Shown: positions 32,517 to 41,844 of the stretch, piece by piece
Layout of the letters: every line of letters starts with the position of its first letter
Numbering within the stretch: the stretch's first letter is position 1
Source: Prolixibacteraceae bacterium
Lineage (GTDB): Bacteria > Bacteroidota > Bacteroidia > Bacteroidales > Prolixibacteraceae
Direction of reading: 5' to 3'
Assembly: GCA_028282705.1 (NCBI GenBank)
Contig: JANQHI010000045.1
Coordinates: 27,910 to 91,909 of the forward strand
DNA length: 64,000 nt
Notes under the pieces: model-generated
Seen by the model: only the letters and a program-made list of their open reading frames with translations
Database searches by the model: none
Told to the model about the DNA's origin: nothing
Program-made: the position numbers and the translations under genes

Positions 32517-34739
32517 ATGGCAAAATCACTTGTCAACACTAATGCCACCTTTGGGACAATGCCTGTTTTTTTAACTGCATTATCCACAATCCTGGGTGCA
32601 ATTTTATTTTTGAGGTTTGGCTGGGCAGTAGGCCAGGTAGGGTTCTATGGTGTCATTGGAATTATCATTTTAGGCCATGTGGTCACCATCCCCACAGCAT
32701 TTGCAGTAGCAGAGATTGCTACTAACCAACGTGTGCAGGGAGGAGGGGCTTATTACATTATCTCCAGGTCATTTGGGTTAAATGTTGGAGGGGCAATTGG
32801 TATTGCACTTTTCCTATCCCAGGCAATTAGTGTAGCATTTTATGTGATCGCTTTTGGTGAAGCTTTTGAGCCTGTTATTGAATGGGTTAAAGGAACCTAT
32901 GGTTTTGTTATCCCAGACAGGAGGTGGGTTTCAGTACCCACTATGGTCATTTTATCTATGCTAATCCTCACCAAAGGGGCTAATATTGGGATGAAAGCCT
33001 TGTATGTGGTAGTAGCCCTGCTAGCTGCTTCATTAGCCTTATTTTTTATGGGAGAATCTTCCATCAAACCTGCTGAGATCAATTTCCATGCCCATGTTCC
33101 TGAACACTATAACTTCTTTTTTGTATTCACCATAATTTTCCCTGCATTCACTGGATTGGCAGCAGGGCTTGGATTATCAGGAGATTTGAAAGACCCAAAA
33201 AAATCAATCCCTCGTGGAACCCTTTGGGCTACCACTGTTGGAATGATCATTTATATAGCCATAGCCTATAAATTCACTGTTTCTGCTTCTCCTGAAGACC
33301 TTGTGAATGACCAATTGATCATGGGTAAAATAGCCCTTTGGGGACCTATTATCCCTATTGGGCTGGCTGCTGCTTCATTAAGCTCTGCACTGGGTTCAAT
33401 TATGGTAGCCCCACGCACCCTGCAAGCAATTGGCTTTGATGAAATATTCCCTCAAAAATCAATTAATAACTGGTTTGCCAAAGGGAAAAAGAAAGATAAT
33501 GAACCAGTTAATGGTTCTGTTATTACCATTATCGTTGCCTTTGTATTTGTATTTATGGGTGATATTAATTTTGTGGCCCAGATCATATCCATGTTCTTTA
33601 TGGTGACATATGCTGCTATCTGCCTGATTTCATTCCTTGAGCATTTTGCAGCAGACCCTGCTTACCGCCCAACATTTAAATCAAACTGGTGGGTATCATT
33701 GATTGGTACACTATTTTCTTTTTGGTTGATGTTTAAAATGAATGCTCCTTATGCAGCTATCTCACTGACCATTATGGCTCTGATCTACTACATGATCAAC
33801 CAAACCAAACAACAAGAAAGGCATGGGTTGAACAAGCTATTGCGCGGGGTTATGTTCCAACTGAACAGGCAATTACAAATAGTTTTGCAACGCGCTGACA
33901 GGGATGAAAAAGAATCAAGTTGGAGGCCATTTGGGGTATGCATTTCACATGATACTTTTAAGCGCAGGTCAGCCTTTGATATTATGAGGTGGATTTCCTT
34001 TAAATATGGATTTGGTACCTATATCCATTTTATTAAAGGATACCTGAACCAAGAAACCACTGCCCAATCAAAAGAGGTATTAGACAGGCTGATACACCTT
34101 TCACATGGAAGTAGGAATAGGGTTTATCTTGATACCATTATATCACCCTCTTACACTTCTGCCATTGCACAGGTTGTACAGCTTTCAGGAATTTCAGGAA
34201 AAGGGAATAACCTGATTTTATTTGAATACTCAAGGACTGACCCAGGCAACCTGAAAGAAATTGTTTCTAACTATGACATTGTAGATTCAGCTGGCTTTGA
34301 TATCTGTATCCTAAACACATCATACAAAAGCTTTGGGTATAAAAAAGAAATCCATATTTGGATCAGGCCTGATGATTACAGGAATGCCAACCTGATGATA
34401 TTGTTGGGCTACATAATCCTTGGCCATCCAGACTGGAAGAAAGGTTATATCAAAATATTTGCCCTCTACCCTCCTGAGTCAATGGATGAAAGAGAAAAGC
34501 AATTATTAAACCTCATAAAAACTGGCAGGCTTCCTATTAGCCCTACTAATGTAACCATGGTCCCCTTTGAGAATGAAAATAGGAAAGAAGTAATTTGTAA
34601 ATACTCTGAAGATGCTGACCTCACACTGATTGGGTTCAGATATGAAATGCTTACTGATACCAAAGAGTTCACTGATGGTTACAGTGATTTGGGTAATATT
34701 TTATTTGTTAATGCCAATAAAGTAAAAGCCATAAACTAA
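32517..34739 (+). CDS. SLC12-like cation-chloride cotransporter / APC-family permease
   Basis: A 740-aa transporter from the ATG at 32517 (an in-frame TTG at 32499 is the alternative). The first helix region FGTMPVFLTALSTILGAILF and the following GWAVGQVGFYG match the SLC12 (Na-K-Cl type) branch of the APC superfamily. There are 12 hydrophobic segments to about residue 440, then a cytoplasmic domain of about 300 aa, as in cation-chloride cotransporters. The prokaryotic branch is poorly characterised, and the substrates cannot be read from sequence. It stands alone, upstream of coaD. Confidence 0.85.
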   Translation: MAKSLVNTNATFGTMPVFLTALSTILGAILFLRFGWAVGQVGFYGVIGIIILGHVVTIPTAFAVAEIATNQRVQGGGAYYIISRSFGLNVGGAIGIALFLSQAISVAFYVIAFGEAFEPVIEWVKGTYGFVIPDRRWVSVPTMVILSMLILTKGANIGMKALYVVVALLAASLALFFMGESSIKPAEINFHAHVPEHYNFFFVFTIIFPAFTGLAAGLGLSGDLKDPKKSIPRGTLWATTVGMIIYIAIAYKFTVSASPEDLVNDQLIMGKIALWGPIIPIGLAAASLSSALGSIMVAPRTLQAIGFDEIFPQKSINNWFAKGKKKDNEPVNGSVITIIVAFVFVFMGDINFVAQIISMFFMVTYAAICLISFLEHFAADPAYRPTFKSNWWVSLIGTLFSFWLMFKMNAPYAAISLTIMALIYYMINQTKQQERHGLNKLLRGVMFQLNRQLQIVLQRADRDEKESSWRPFGVCISHDTFKRRSAFDIMRWISFKYGFGTYIHFIKGYLNQETTAQSKEVLDRLIHLSHGSRNRVYLDTIISPSYTSAIAQVVQLSGISGKGNNLILFEYSRTDPGNLKEIVSNYDIVDSAGFDICILNTSYKSFGYKKEIHIWIRPDDYRNANLMILLGYIILGHPDWKKGYIKIFALYPPESMDEREKQLLNLIKTGRLPISPTNVTMVPFENENRKEVICKYSEDADLTLIGFRYEMLTDTKEFTDGYSDLGNILFVNANKVKAIN

Positions 34740-34802
34740 ATTTGATAAGGGCACGTTAAAGAAATGGATTCAGCACAGAGATTAAAAAAAGAAAAGGACA
34801 AC

Positions 34803-35279
34803 ATGGAAAGAGTAGCAATATTCCCTGGTTCATTTGACCCTTTCACAATAGGGCATGAATCAATTGTAAGAAGGGCAATGCCCATGTTTGATAAAATTGT
34901 GATCATGATTGGATACAATTCAAACAAAAAACCTTTCTTCCCTTTAGAAAAAAGGGTAAAATGGATAAACCAGGTTTTTAAGGATGATAAAAATATTGAG
35001 GTTGAATCATTTGAAGGGCTTACTGTTGATTTCTGTAAAAAAGTAAATGCCCAATATATTTTAAGGGGTATCAGGACTTCATCTGATTTTGAATATGAAC
35101 GTGCCATTGCCCAGGTCAATAAACAAATGTACCCTGGCATTGAATCTATTTTCCTATTAACAACTCCAGAACATACACCTGTAAAATCAACCATTGTGCG
35201 TGACATTATCCAACATGGTGGGGATGCCAGCAAATTTTTACCTGATGGGTTAGATTTTGATGAATTTAAAACAGAGTAA
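34803..35279 (+). CDS. coaD: Phosphopantetheine adenylyltransferase
   Basis: The penultimate step of coenzyme A synthesis: ATP plus 4'-phosphopantetheine gives dephospho-CoA. 158 aa from the ATG at 34803, which has AAAGGA upstream and gives the usual start MERVAIFPGSFDPFTIGHES. An in-frame ATG at 34764 would add 13 charged residues. Motifs: the GSFDPFTIGH nucleotidyltransferase box, RGIRTSSDFEYE in the middle, and KSTIVRDI, which corresponds to the (I/V)SST-x-VR box. Length equals the family norm. Confidence 0.95.
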   Translation: MERVAIFPGSFDPFTIGHESIVRRAMPMFDKIVIMIGYNSNKKPFFPLEKRVKWINQVFKDDKNIEVESFEGLTVDFCKKVNAQYILRGIRTSSDFEYERAIAQVNKQMYPGIESIFLLTTPEHTPVKSTIVRDIIQHGGDASKFLPDGLDFDEFKTE

Positions 35280-35284
35280 AATAC

Positions 35285-36694
35285 ATGCCTCCTAAATTGA
35301 AACACATTTTCTTTTTGCTGTTTTGCTGCCCAATTTCAATTCTTGCTTCAACAATTACTGGGTTTGAGCCTGATTATGCTAGCAGAAGTATAAGTTTTTA
35401 TACCTATTCTGACCCAATAACCAAAAAAGGGGTAGAATTATTCACAATTGAAATTGACCATACAGGCCATTTTTCAAAAGAGGTTGATTTAAAAAAGGTT
35501 GTTGTTTGTTATGCTGATTTTGATGTGTATACAACCATCCTGGTAGTTGAACCATCAAAAAACATTAAAATAAAACTGCCTCCTTTAAAGGGAAAAACAT
35601 ATGCAGAAAAAAAGAACCCCTTCTTTAAGCCTGTGAAATTGTGGATGAAGGTTGAACCTGGCAGTGATGATGAAATTAACACATTATGTTCCAGCTTTGA
35701 AAACAGGTTTAACTTCCTTACTGATAAATACTTTAACCAACTTTATTTCAGGCAATCCAATGCTATGCTTGACAGTGTAGCCAACACCCTTAAGGGTGAG
35801 TTTAAGGAATATTTAACCCCTTTTTTCAAGAATTTTGCCCTGTTCAAACTAAAAATCCTGGAAGTTGAGGTATTAAGGAAAAACCAGGATAACATATTGC
35901 ATGGATTTAACCCTGGCTCTTTTTCATTCAACAACCCTGCATTTATTGACCTGGTTGACAGGGCTTTTACCAACAAACTGGTTTTTGAGGCCAATTCAGT
36001 CAAGGGAAAAGAAGTGAGTATGGAGGTGGGCAAAGGCAACCTTGCTTTCCTGAAAAAGCTTGTCAAAAATAAATATGGGCTTACTGAAAGAATGGATGAT
36101 TTTATCATTTTAAAACTTCTTTATGATGCCTATTATTCTAGTAGGTTTTCAAAAAGAGCCATATTGAAAATGTTGGATAATGAGGTATTTAGCAAAAACA
36201 AAAGCATTGAAATACAAGAATTTGCAAAATCTATAAAAACTAAACTTTTATTCCTGGCACCTGGCACTGTAGCTACCGAAATATGTTTAGAAGATTTTAA
36301 CAGGAATACTTTATGCACCAATGAAGGGGATAACCACAAATACATTTTGTTTGCAGATATGGAACTGCAAATTTGCCGTGAACACCTGAAATACTTACCA
36401 GTTATTGCTAAGAAATACAATCAAAAACTGGATATTTTTATTATTATTGAAAACAAGAAAACAGAAAAAATATGGGGGTATTTGAATGAACACAAAATAC
36501 CTGGAACCATACTTTTTGATGAAAAACAGGTTTATAGTGATAAGTACAATGTAAGGTTATTTCCTACCTGCTACCTTTTTAATGGCAAACATGAAGTTGT
36601 CCTGGCTCCAGCCAAACCTCCCCTTGATGGCTTTGAACACCAATTTGGGAGGCTACTCCAAAGTGAGCAAATCAAACAAATGAGGAGCCAATAA
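35285..36694 (+). CDS. Secreted protein with degenerate thioredoxin-like C-terminal domain
   Basis: A 469-aa protein with signal peptide (HIFFLLFCCPISILAS). Residues about 20-340 are unrecognised, helical in the second half, as in Bacteroidota TlpA-family proteins with large N-terminal domains. Residues about 345-465 follow a TlpA/AhpC plan (YILFADMELQICREHLKYLP, IPGTILFD, LFPTCYLFNG). The W-C-x-x-C site is altered: the first Cys is Leu and only the second remains (QICRE). It is probably not a disulfide reductase of the standard type. It starts 5 bases after coaD and overlaps the NUDIX gene tail to tail by 23 bases. Confidence 0.75.
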   Translation: MPPKLKHIFFLLFCCPISILASTITGFEPDYASRSISFYTYSDPITKKGVELFTIEIDHTGHFSKEVDLKKVVVCYADFDVYTTILVVEPSKNIKIKLPPLKGKTYAEKKNPFFKPVKLWMKVEPGSDDEINTLCSSFENRFNFLTDKYFNQLYFRQSNAMLDSVANTLKGEFKEYLTPFFKNFALFKLKILEVEVLRKNQDNILHGFNPGSFSFNNPAFIDLVDRAFTNKLVFEANSVKGKEVSMEVGKGNLAFLKKLVKNKYGLTERMDDFIILKLLYDAYYSSRFSKRAILKMLDNEVFSKNKSIEIQEFAKSIKTKLLFLAPGTVATEICLEDFNRNTLCTNEGDNHKYILFADMELQICREHLKYLPVIAKKYNQKLDIFIIIENKKTEKIWGYLNEHKIPGTILFDEKQVYSDKYNVRLFPTCYLFNGKHEVVLAPAKPPLDGFEHQFGRLLQSEQIKQMRSQ

Positions 36695-37304
36695 AATTAT
36701 ATATCAATTCTTTAAGGTTTGGGTAGGTGTTACCCATAACTATCCCTATTTCATTGGAGGCAAGCCACCTGGCTTCTGTAATATCTTCTTCTAACTGAGG
36801 GATAGGCTGCATATTACCCCTATATTTCATTTCAAACCAGGATGTTTTTTTAAGCACCCACTCTCCTTTTGTATCTGCATAGCCTGATTGGTAAATATGC
36901 CATGTATTCTGTAACTTCCTTTTAATTTCAAGGCCTTTGATCCCACATTCTTCTTCAACCTCCCTGATAGCTGCCTGCCTTTTAGTTTCACTTTTATCAA
37001 TTTTGCCTTTGGGCAAATCCCATTTCCCTCTCCTGAATATAAAAAGATACTGCCCATTTTGTTGGACAATCCCTCCAGCTGCTTTAATAAGTTTGAATTT
37101 TTTTTTAAACTTTTCCCATATTTTCTGTGGATTTTCAGCTGCTAAGTTTAACTCTTTTTGCTCACTTTTTAAGAAATGATTAACTAATCTGGTTAATTCA
37201 TTTTCCCTACCAGTACCAACTAGCTGTAAATCTGCTGTTTTTCCCTCTAACCTATTGTTAGGCATGATTCTTATTATACGCTCATTAAAAAAAACTTTAT
37301 ACAT
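36672..37304 (-). CDS. NUDIX hydrolase
   Basis: A 210-aa protein from the ATG at 37304 (an in-frame TTG at 37313 is an alternative). The Nudix box is complete in PKGKIDKSETKRQAAIREVE followed by EECGI. A preceding segment, GGIVQQNGQYLFIFRRGKWDLPKG, is typical of the diphosphoinositol/ADP-ribose type branch. The N-terminal 70 residues are extra. The substrate is unknown. It is divergent from pyrE: the two ATGs are 30 bases apart, and the pyrE promoter element lies in the start region of this gene. Confidence 0.9.
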   Translation of the reverse strand: MYKVFFNERIIRIMPNNRLEGKTADLQLVGTGRENELTRLVNHFLKSEQKELNLAAENPQKIWEKFKKKFKLIKAAGGIVQQNGQYLFIFRRGKWDLPKGKIDKSETKRQAAIREVEEECGIKGLEIKRKLQNTWHIYQSGYADTKGEWVLKKTSWFEMKYRGNMQPIPQLEEDITEARWLASNEIGIVMGNTYPNLKELIYNFIGSSFV

Positions 37305-37307
37305 TTG
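37300..37307 (+). promoter_or_regulatory. TAnnTTTG -7 element for pyrE
   Basis: TACATTTG fits the Bacteroidota -7 consensus exactly and lies 28 bases before the pyrE ATG at 37335. No clear TTTG is visible at the -33 spacing. The element overlaps the start codon of the divergent NUDIX gene. Confidence 0.35.
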
Positions 37308-37334
37308 TTCCAAATTTTGACAAACACTAATACT

Positions 37335-37967
37335 ATGGAATCAATTCAAATTGAAGTAGCCAAAAAACTATTACAAATTAATACAATAAAAATTCAACCA
37401 TCAAGCCCTTTTACATGGGCATCAGGATGGAAAGCACCAATTTATTGTGACAACAGGAAAATTTTATCTTACCCTGAAACCAGGACTTACATAAGAGACC
37501 AATTTATTAATGTTATTAAAGAAAAATACCCTAATGTAGAGGTAATTGCAGGTGTAGCCACTGGAGCAATTGCACATGGAGTTTTAGTAGCTGAAGCACT
37601 GGGGTTACCCTTTATTTATGTGCGCTCAAAACCAAAAGGGCACGGGCTGGAAAACCTGGTTGAAGGTGATTTAAAACCTAACCAGAATGTGGTTGTTATT
37701 GAGGACCTGGTTTCAACAGGAGGAAGTAGTTTAAAAGCTGCTGAAGCTATTGATAATTTTGGGGGGAATGTATTGGGAATGGTTGCTATTTTTACTTACA
37801 ACTTCCCACAAGCCAAGGAAAACTTTAAAGAAGCCAACCTTGAATTAACAACATTATGCAGATACCAAAACCTAATTGATATTGCTGTTGAAGAAGGCAG
37901 TGTTACTGATGAAGAAGTCGAAAACCTAAAGAATTGGCGTGAAGACCCTGCCAACTGGGGGAAATAG
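37335..37967 (+). CDS. pyrE: Orotate phosphoribosyltransferase
   Basis: Converts orotate and PRPP to orotidine 5'-phosphate in pyrimidine synthesis. 210 aa from the ATG at 37335; an in-frame TTG at 37305 gives an implausible leader. Motifs: KPSSPFTWASGWKAPIYCDN-type N-terminus (here QPSSPFTWASGWKAPIYCD), GVATGAIAHG, and the PRPP-binding loop VVVIEDLVSTGGSSLKA. The length is right for the family. A strong intrinsic terminator follows 21 bases after the stop. Confidence 0.95.
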   Translation: MESIQIEVAKKLLQINTIKIQPSSPFTWASGWKAPIYCDNRKILSYPETRTYIRDQFINVIKEKYPNVEVIAGVATGAIAHGVLVAEALGLPFIYVRSKPKGHGLENLVEGDLKPNQNVVVIEDLVSTGGSSLKAAEAIDNFGGNVLGMVAIFTYNFPQAKENFKEANLELTTLCRYQNLIDIAVEEGSVTDEEVENLKNWREDPANWGK

Positions 37968-37988
37968 GAATTTATAAAACAAAATATA

Positions 37989-38014
37989 AATCCCACTTAG
38001 GTGGGATTTTTTAT
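37989..38014 (+). terminator. Intrinsic terminator after pyrE
   Basis: AATCCCAC-TTAG-GTGGGATT (37989-38008) is a perfect 8-bp stem with a 4-base loop followed by a T run. It ends 11 bases before the ATG of the next gene, so that gene needs its own promoter or readthrough. Confidence 0.85.
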
Positions 38015-38024
38015 ACCTCACATT

Positions 38025-38474
38025 ATGGGCGTTAGCAAATATGTCAGTGATGTAAAATACATTAACCATACACCTGAAATAGTTTTCAATTACCTGTCAA
38101 ATTTTGAAAACCTTTCTAAATATGTAAATGAAAGCTTACTGCAAAAAATTACAGAGCAAGTTCCTCAGGTAAAAATCAGTGATTTTCAATCAGATCGTGA
38201 CACATGCAGTTTTAATATCTCAGGGCTGGGAGCTGCTGAGATCAGGATCATAAAAAGGGAACCTTTCTCAACCATTAAAATGGAAAGCACAGGAAACCTG
38301 CCCCTATCTTTTACATTCTGGATACAGTTATTGCCTCATGGAGAAAACCAAACAAAAATGAGGCTGACACTGCATGCTGAAATGAGTATGATGGTAAAAA
38401 TGATGGCAGGCAAAAAACTAAGTGAAGGCATTAACCAATTAGCTGATACACTTTCAAGGCTGCCATATAATTGA
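38025..38474 (+). CDS. SRPBCC-fold protein
   Basis: A 149-aa protein. I chose the ATG at 38025; the frame begins at a GTG inside the terminator hairpin (38001), which is unlikely. The order KYVSDVKYINHTPEIVFNYL, then FENLSKYV, and the long C-terminal helix (MMAGKKLSEGINQLADTLSR) fits SRPBCC/START-like small-molecule-binding proteins such as CoxG-like or polyketide cyclase-like members. No catalytic residue is evident. The ligand is unknown. Confidence 0.8.
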   Translation: MGVSKYVSDVKYINHTPEIVFNYLSNFENLSKYVNESLLQKITEQVPQVKISDFQSDRDTCSFNISGLGAAEIRIIKREPFSTIKMESTGNLPLSFTFWIQLLPHGENQTKMRLTLHAEMSMMVKMMAGKKLSEGINQLADTLSRLPYN

Positions 38475-38494
38475 AAAAATACTTTCTGCATTAG

Positions 38495-39232
38495 TTAATT
38501 TATGTATTCTATTTCTTTAAAATTAAAAGTTGATATTCCCCCACTATCATTTTCAACCAACAGCCTTCCAATCCTGTCAATACCAACAATCTTTCCCCTA
38601 AATTTGTGCCCATTAGCAATGTATCCAGCCCATTCACCTTTCTTGTATAAATGCCCAACATAGTCATCATAAGTTGGTCCTATCCCTTTTTCTTTTAATA
38701 AGAAATACCTTTTCTCAATAGCAAAGCAAAGATGCATCAGGCAGTTTTCAATATCATAAACTATTTTTGTAAAATGTGTCAAAGAAACAGGGTTAGGAAT
38801 GGATGGGGAAAACTCTTCCTGGTTAAGGTTTAGCCCAATTCCTATTATTGATTCCGAGATCATATCTCCTTGCACCATATTTTCAATTAGCATCCCACAA
38901 ACCTTTTTGTTGCCCACATATATATCATTGGGCCATTTAATGGTTACTTGCCCAACCAAAGGGCTTATAAAATCATAAATTCCTAAAGCTACAGCCATTG
39001 AAATAGCAAATTGATTGGCAGGTTTGACAAATTGCGGGCATAAAACTAAACTAAATGTGAGGTTCTTTCCTGCCTCACTTTCCCAATTATTTTTTACATA
39101 TCCACGCCCTATAACTTGCGAGTATGCCAAAACGACAGTACCCTCTTCTGCCTCTTTGTGCATAACCAATCCCTTGGCATAATTGTTGGTAGAATCAACT
39201 TCATTCAACCTAATTACTTTTTTACCAATCAT
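38495..39232 (-). CDS. birA: Biotin-[acetyl-CoA carboxylase] ligase
   Basis: Attaches biotin to the carboxyl carrier protein through biotinyl-AMP. 245 aa from the ATG at 39232 (in-frame TTG at 39250). Motifs: NEVDSTNNYAKGLV near the start, GRGYVKNNWESEAGKNLTFS (the biotin/ATP loop, with a Tyr-Val in place of the usual GRGQRG), and KWPNDIYVGNKKVCGMLIEN. There is no N-terminal helix-turn-helix domain, so it is a class I ligase without repressor function. A C-terminal SH3-like domain is present (KKGEWAGYIANGHKFRG). Confidence 0.94.
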   Translation of the reverse strand: MIGKKVIRLNEVDSTNNYAKGLVMHKEAEEGTVVLAYSQVIGRGYVKNNWESEAGKNLTFSLVLCPQFVKPANQFAISMAVALGIYDFISPLVGQVTIKWPNDIYVGNKKVCGMLIENMVQGDMISESIIGIGLNLNQEEFSPSIPNPVSLTHFTKIVYDIENCLMHLCFAIEKRYFLLKEKGIGPTYDDYVGHLYKKGEWAGYIANGHKFRGKIVGIDRIGRLLVENDSGGISTFNFKEIEYIN

Positions 39233-39382
39233 AAAGTTCTTTTTAATCAATTAATGTAAACTATTTTGCAAAAATACGGTTGAATAATTTAATCCATTTT
39301 TTGCAAATAAAAAAACAATGAATAGGGATTAATTTTATTCAACCAAAAAAAGCTATGAACCAATGAAATGCACCAAAAAGTT

Positions 39383-39390
39383 TATCTTTG
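39383..39390 (+). promoter_or_regulatory. TAnnTTTG -7 element upstream of rsfS-ftsH operon
   Basis: TATCTTTG matches the Bacteroidota -7 consensus exactly and is 18 bases before the rsfS ATG. A clear -33 TTTG is not seen at the expected distance. Confidence 0.4.
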
Positions 39391-39408
39391 TATTTCTAAA
39401 ATTAATGT

Positions 39409-39780
39409 ATGAATAAAAAGCAGGAAACGGAAAAACACAAAATTGAAGCCATTTTAGAAGGAATTAGACGTTTAAAAGGAAATGAGATAAAAAAAATAGA
39501 CCTGACAACAATTGACCATTCAGAATGTAATTATTTCATTATTTGCCATGGGACATCAAATACACACGCTGATGCCATTGCCCAATCAGTAGAAGAAACT
39601 GTAAAAGAACAAATAGGAGAACAAGTGTGGCATAAAGATGGTTATAGAAATGCCATTTGGATTTTACTGGATTATGGTGATATAATGGTACATGTGTTTC
39701 AGGAAAATGCCAGGAAGTTTTATAACCTGGAATCATTGTGGGCAGATGCAGAAGTAATTAATATTGAAGAAACAAGTTAG
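39409..39780 (+). CDS. rsfS: Ribosomal silencing factor RsfS
   Basis: A 123-aa protein that binds ribosomal protein L14 and blocks subunit joining in starvation. Family segments: IDLTTIDHSECNYFIICHGT, SNTHADAIAQSVEE, WHKDGYRNAIWILLDYGDIM and VHVFQENARKFYNLESLW. The last carries the conserved YNLE-x-LW ending. First gene of a run with ftsH, an LUD-domain gene, a DUF2007 gene, cdsA, psd and pssA, all with gaps of under 25 bases. Confidence 0.95.
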   Translation: MNKKQETEKHKIEAILEGIRRLKGNEIKKIDLTTIDHSECNYFIICHGTSNTHADAIAQSVEETVKEQIGEQVWHKDGYRNAIWILLDYGDIMVHVFQENARKFYNLESLWADAEVINIEETS

Positions 39781-39789
39781 AATTGAAAT

Positions 39790-41844
39790 ATGACAGATAA
39801 CAAGAATAATAAGAACAATCAACCTAATTTTAAACCACCTTTTGGGGGATTGGGAGGTAATGATGGAAAGAAACCAAAGTTTAACCCATACTGGATTTAT
39901 GGTATTATAGCATTGGTTTTTATTGCTGCCAATTTCTTTTTTAGCAGCAGCAGGGGACCTGTTGAAACAAACTGGAATAATGTAAAAACCACCATGATCC
40001 CCAGCCAAGATGTTGCCAAGATTGTAGTGATCAACAATAAAAAAGCCAATATTTATTTAAAAAGTGACAGGCTTGACAAATACCAGGCTCAATTCCAGGG
40101 GAAATTCACAAAACCTTCTAATTCAGGGCCACACTTTGTATTTAATATTGGATCAGTTGAAACATTTGAGAGAAACCTTATTGAAGCCCAGCAAGGCCAA
40201 TCAGAAGAAATTATCCTTGAATATGTTGACGAAAAGAATTACCTGGGAGATATTTTATGGACAATAGGCCCTTTTATCCTGATCATATTGCTGTGGTTCT
40301 GGATCTTCAGGCGCATGAGCCGTGGGTCAGGAGGTGGTGCTGCAGGGATTTTCAATGTGGGGAAATCACAGGCTAAAATATTTGACAAAGATGCAAAGGT
40401 AAGTACCAATTTCAAAGATGTGGCAGGCCTTGCTGAAGCAAAACAAGAAGTAGAAGAAATTGTAGAATTCCTGAAAAGCCCTGCAAAATACACCAAGCTT
40501 GGAGGAAAGATACCAAAGGGAGCTTTACTAGTTGGCCCTCCAGGGACAGGGAAAACCCTTTTGGCAAAAGCTGTGGCAGGAGAAGCCAATGTTCCTTTTT
40601 TCTCCATGTCAGGATCTGATTTTGTGGAAATGTTTGTTGGTGTTGGTGCATCAAGGGTCAGGGACCTGTTTAAACAGGCAAAAGAAAAAGCACCTTGTAT
40701 TGTATTCATTGATGAAATAGATGCCATCGGACGCGCCAGGGGAAGAAACCCCAACTTTGGGTCAAATGATGAAAGGGAAAATACCCTGAACCAGTTACTC
40801 ACTGAGATGGATGGGTTTGACACCAATAGTGGGGTAATTATTTTAGCAGCTACTAACAGGGCTGATGTACTTGACAGGGCACTGATGCGAGCAGGCAGGT
40901 TTGACCGCCAAATCCATGTTGAACTTCCCGACTTGAATGAAAGGGAAGAAATTTTCCAGGTACACCTGAAACCCATTAAGCTGTCAAACAAAGTGAAAGT
41001 TGATTTCCTGGCTAAACAAACACCAGGTTTCTCGGGAGCTGATATTGCCAATGTATGTAATGAAGCTGCCCTGATTGCTGCACGTAAAAACAGGGAATCT
41101 GTTGGGAAACAAGACTTCCTTGATGCTGTTGACAGGATCATTGGTGGGTTGGAGAAAAAGAATAAAATTATTTCTCTTGATGAGAAAAAAACCATTGCAT
41201 ACCATGAAGCAGGCCATGCTACCATTAGCTGGTTGCTTGAACATGCCCACCCATTGGTAAAAGTTACCATTGTGCCACGTGGCAAGGCTCTTGGGGCAGC
41301 CTGGTATTTACCTGAAGAAAGGTCAATTACCACAAAAGAACAACTTCTGGATGAAATGTGTTCTGCACTGGGAGGCAGGGCAGCAGAAGAGATAACCTTT
41401 GGAAAGGTTTCTTCTGGGGCACAAAATGACCTGGAAAAAATCACCAAACAAGCTTATGCCATGGTCAGTATTTTTGGGATGAGTGAAAAGGTTGGCAATG
41501 TGAGTTATTATGATTCAACAGGAAGAAGTGATTACAACTTCACAAAACCTTATAGTGAAAAAACTGCTGAACTAATTGATGAGGAAGTAAAAATCCTGAT
41601 TGATTCCCAGTATGAAAGGGCATTGAAAGTCTTACGTGAAAACTCTGAAGGGCACAAAAAACTGGCACAACTCCTACTTGATAAGGAAGTTATTTTCAGT
41701 GAAAACCTGGAAGAGATTTTTGGCAAACGCCCTTGGGACGAAAAAAAGAAACAAGAAAAGGAAGAAGCTGCTGCAAAAATTAGGGATAAAAAGAAACTTC
41801 CTGTAAATTCAGATGAACAGATAGAGAAAGAAACTGAGAAATGA
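39790..41844 (+). CDS. ftsH: ATP-dependent membrane zinc protease FtsH
   Basis: A 684-aa hexameric protease for membrane and regulatory proteins. Two helices (about 33-55 and 155-177) flank a periplasmic domain. The AAA domain has Walker A GPPGTGKTLLAKAVAGE, Walker B CIVFIDEIDAIG and the second region of homology NRADVLDRALMRAGRFDRQ. The protease domain has the zinc motif HEAGH in YHEAGHATISW. The C-terminal 40 residues are highly charged (DEKKKQEKEEAAAK). It starts 9 bases after rsfS and overlaps the LUD gene by 4 bases. Confidence 0.97.
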   Translation: MTDNKNNKNNQPNFKPPFGGLGGNDGKKPKFNPYWIYGIIALVFIAANFFFSSSRGPVETNWNNVKTTMIPSQDVAKIVVINNKKANIYLKSDRLDKYQAQFQGKFTKPSNSGPHFVFNIGSVETFERNLIEAQQGQSEEIILEYVDEKNYLGDILWTIGPFILIILLWFWIFRRMSRGSGGGAAGIFNVGKSQAKIFDKDAKVSTNFKDVAGLAEAKQEVEEIVEFLKSPAKYTKLGGKIPKGALLVGPPGTGKTLLAKAVAGEANVPFFSMSGSDFVEMFVGVGASRVRDLFKQAKEKAPCIVFIDEIDAIGRARGRNPNFGSNDERENTLNQLLTEMDGFDTNSGVIILAATNRADVLDRALMRAGRFDRQIHVELPDLNEREEIFQVHLKPIKLSNKVKVDFLAKQTPGFSGADIANVCNEAALIAARKNRESVGKQDFLDAVDRIIGGLEKKNKIISLDEKKTIAYHEAGHATISWLLEHAHPLVKVTIVPRGKALGAAWYLPEERSITTKEQLLDEMCSALGGRAAEEITFGKVSSGAQNDLEKITKQAYAMVSIFGMSEKVGNVSYYDSTGRSDYNFTKPYSEKTAELIDEEVKILIDSQYERALKVLRENSEGHKKLAQLLLDKEVIFSENLEEIFGKRPWDEKKKQEKEEAAAKIRDKKKLPVNSDEQIEKETEK

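Noticed and set aside
34736..35305. 189-codon antisense frame opposite coaD
   Set aside because: coaD is unmistakable on the plus strand; the antisense product has no features.
40239..41447. 402-codon antisense frame opposite ftsH
   Set aside because: It is the mirror of a strongly conserved gene; the translated sequence is Ser/Pro-rich low-complexity and has no start context.
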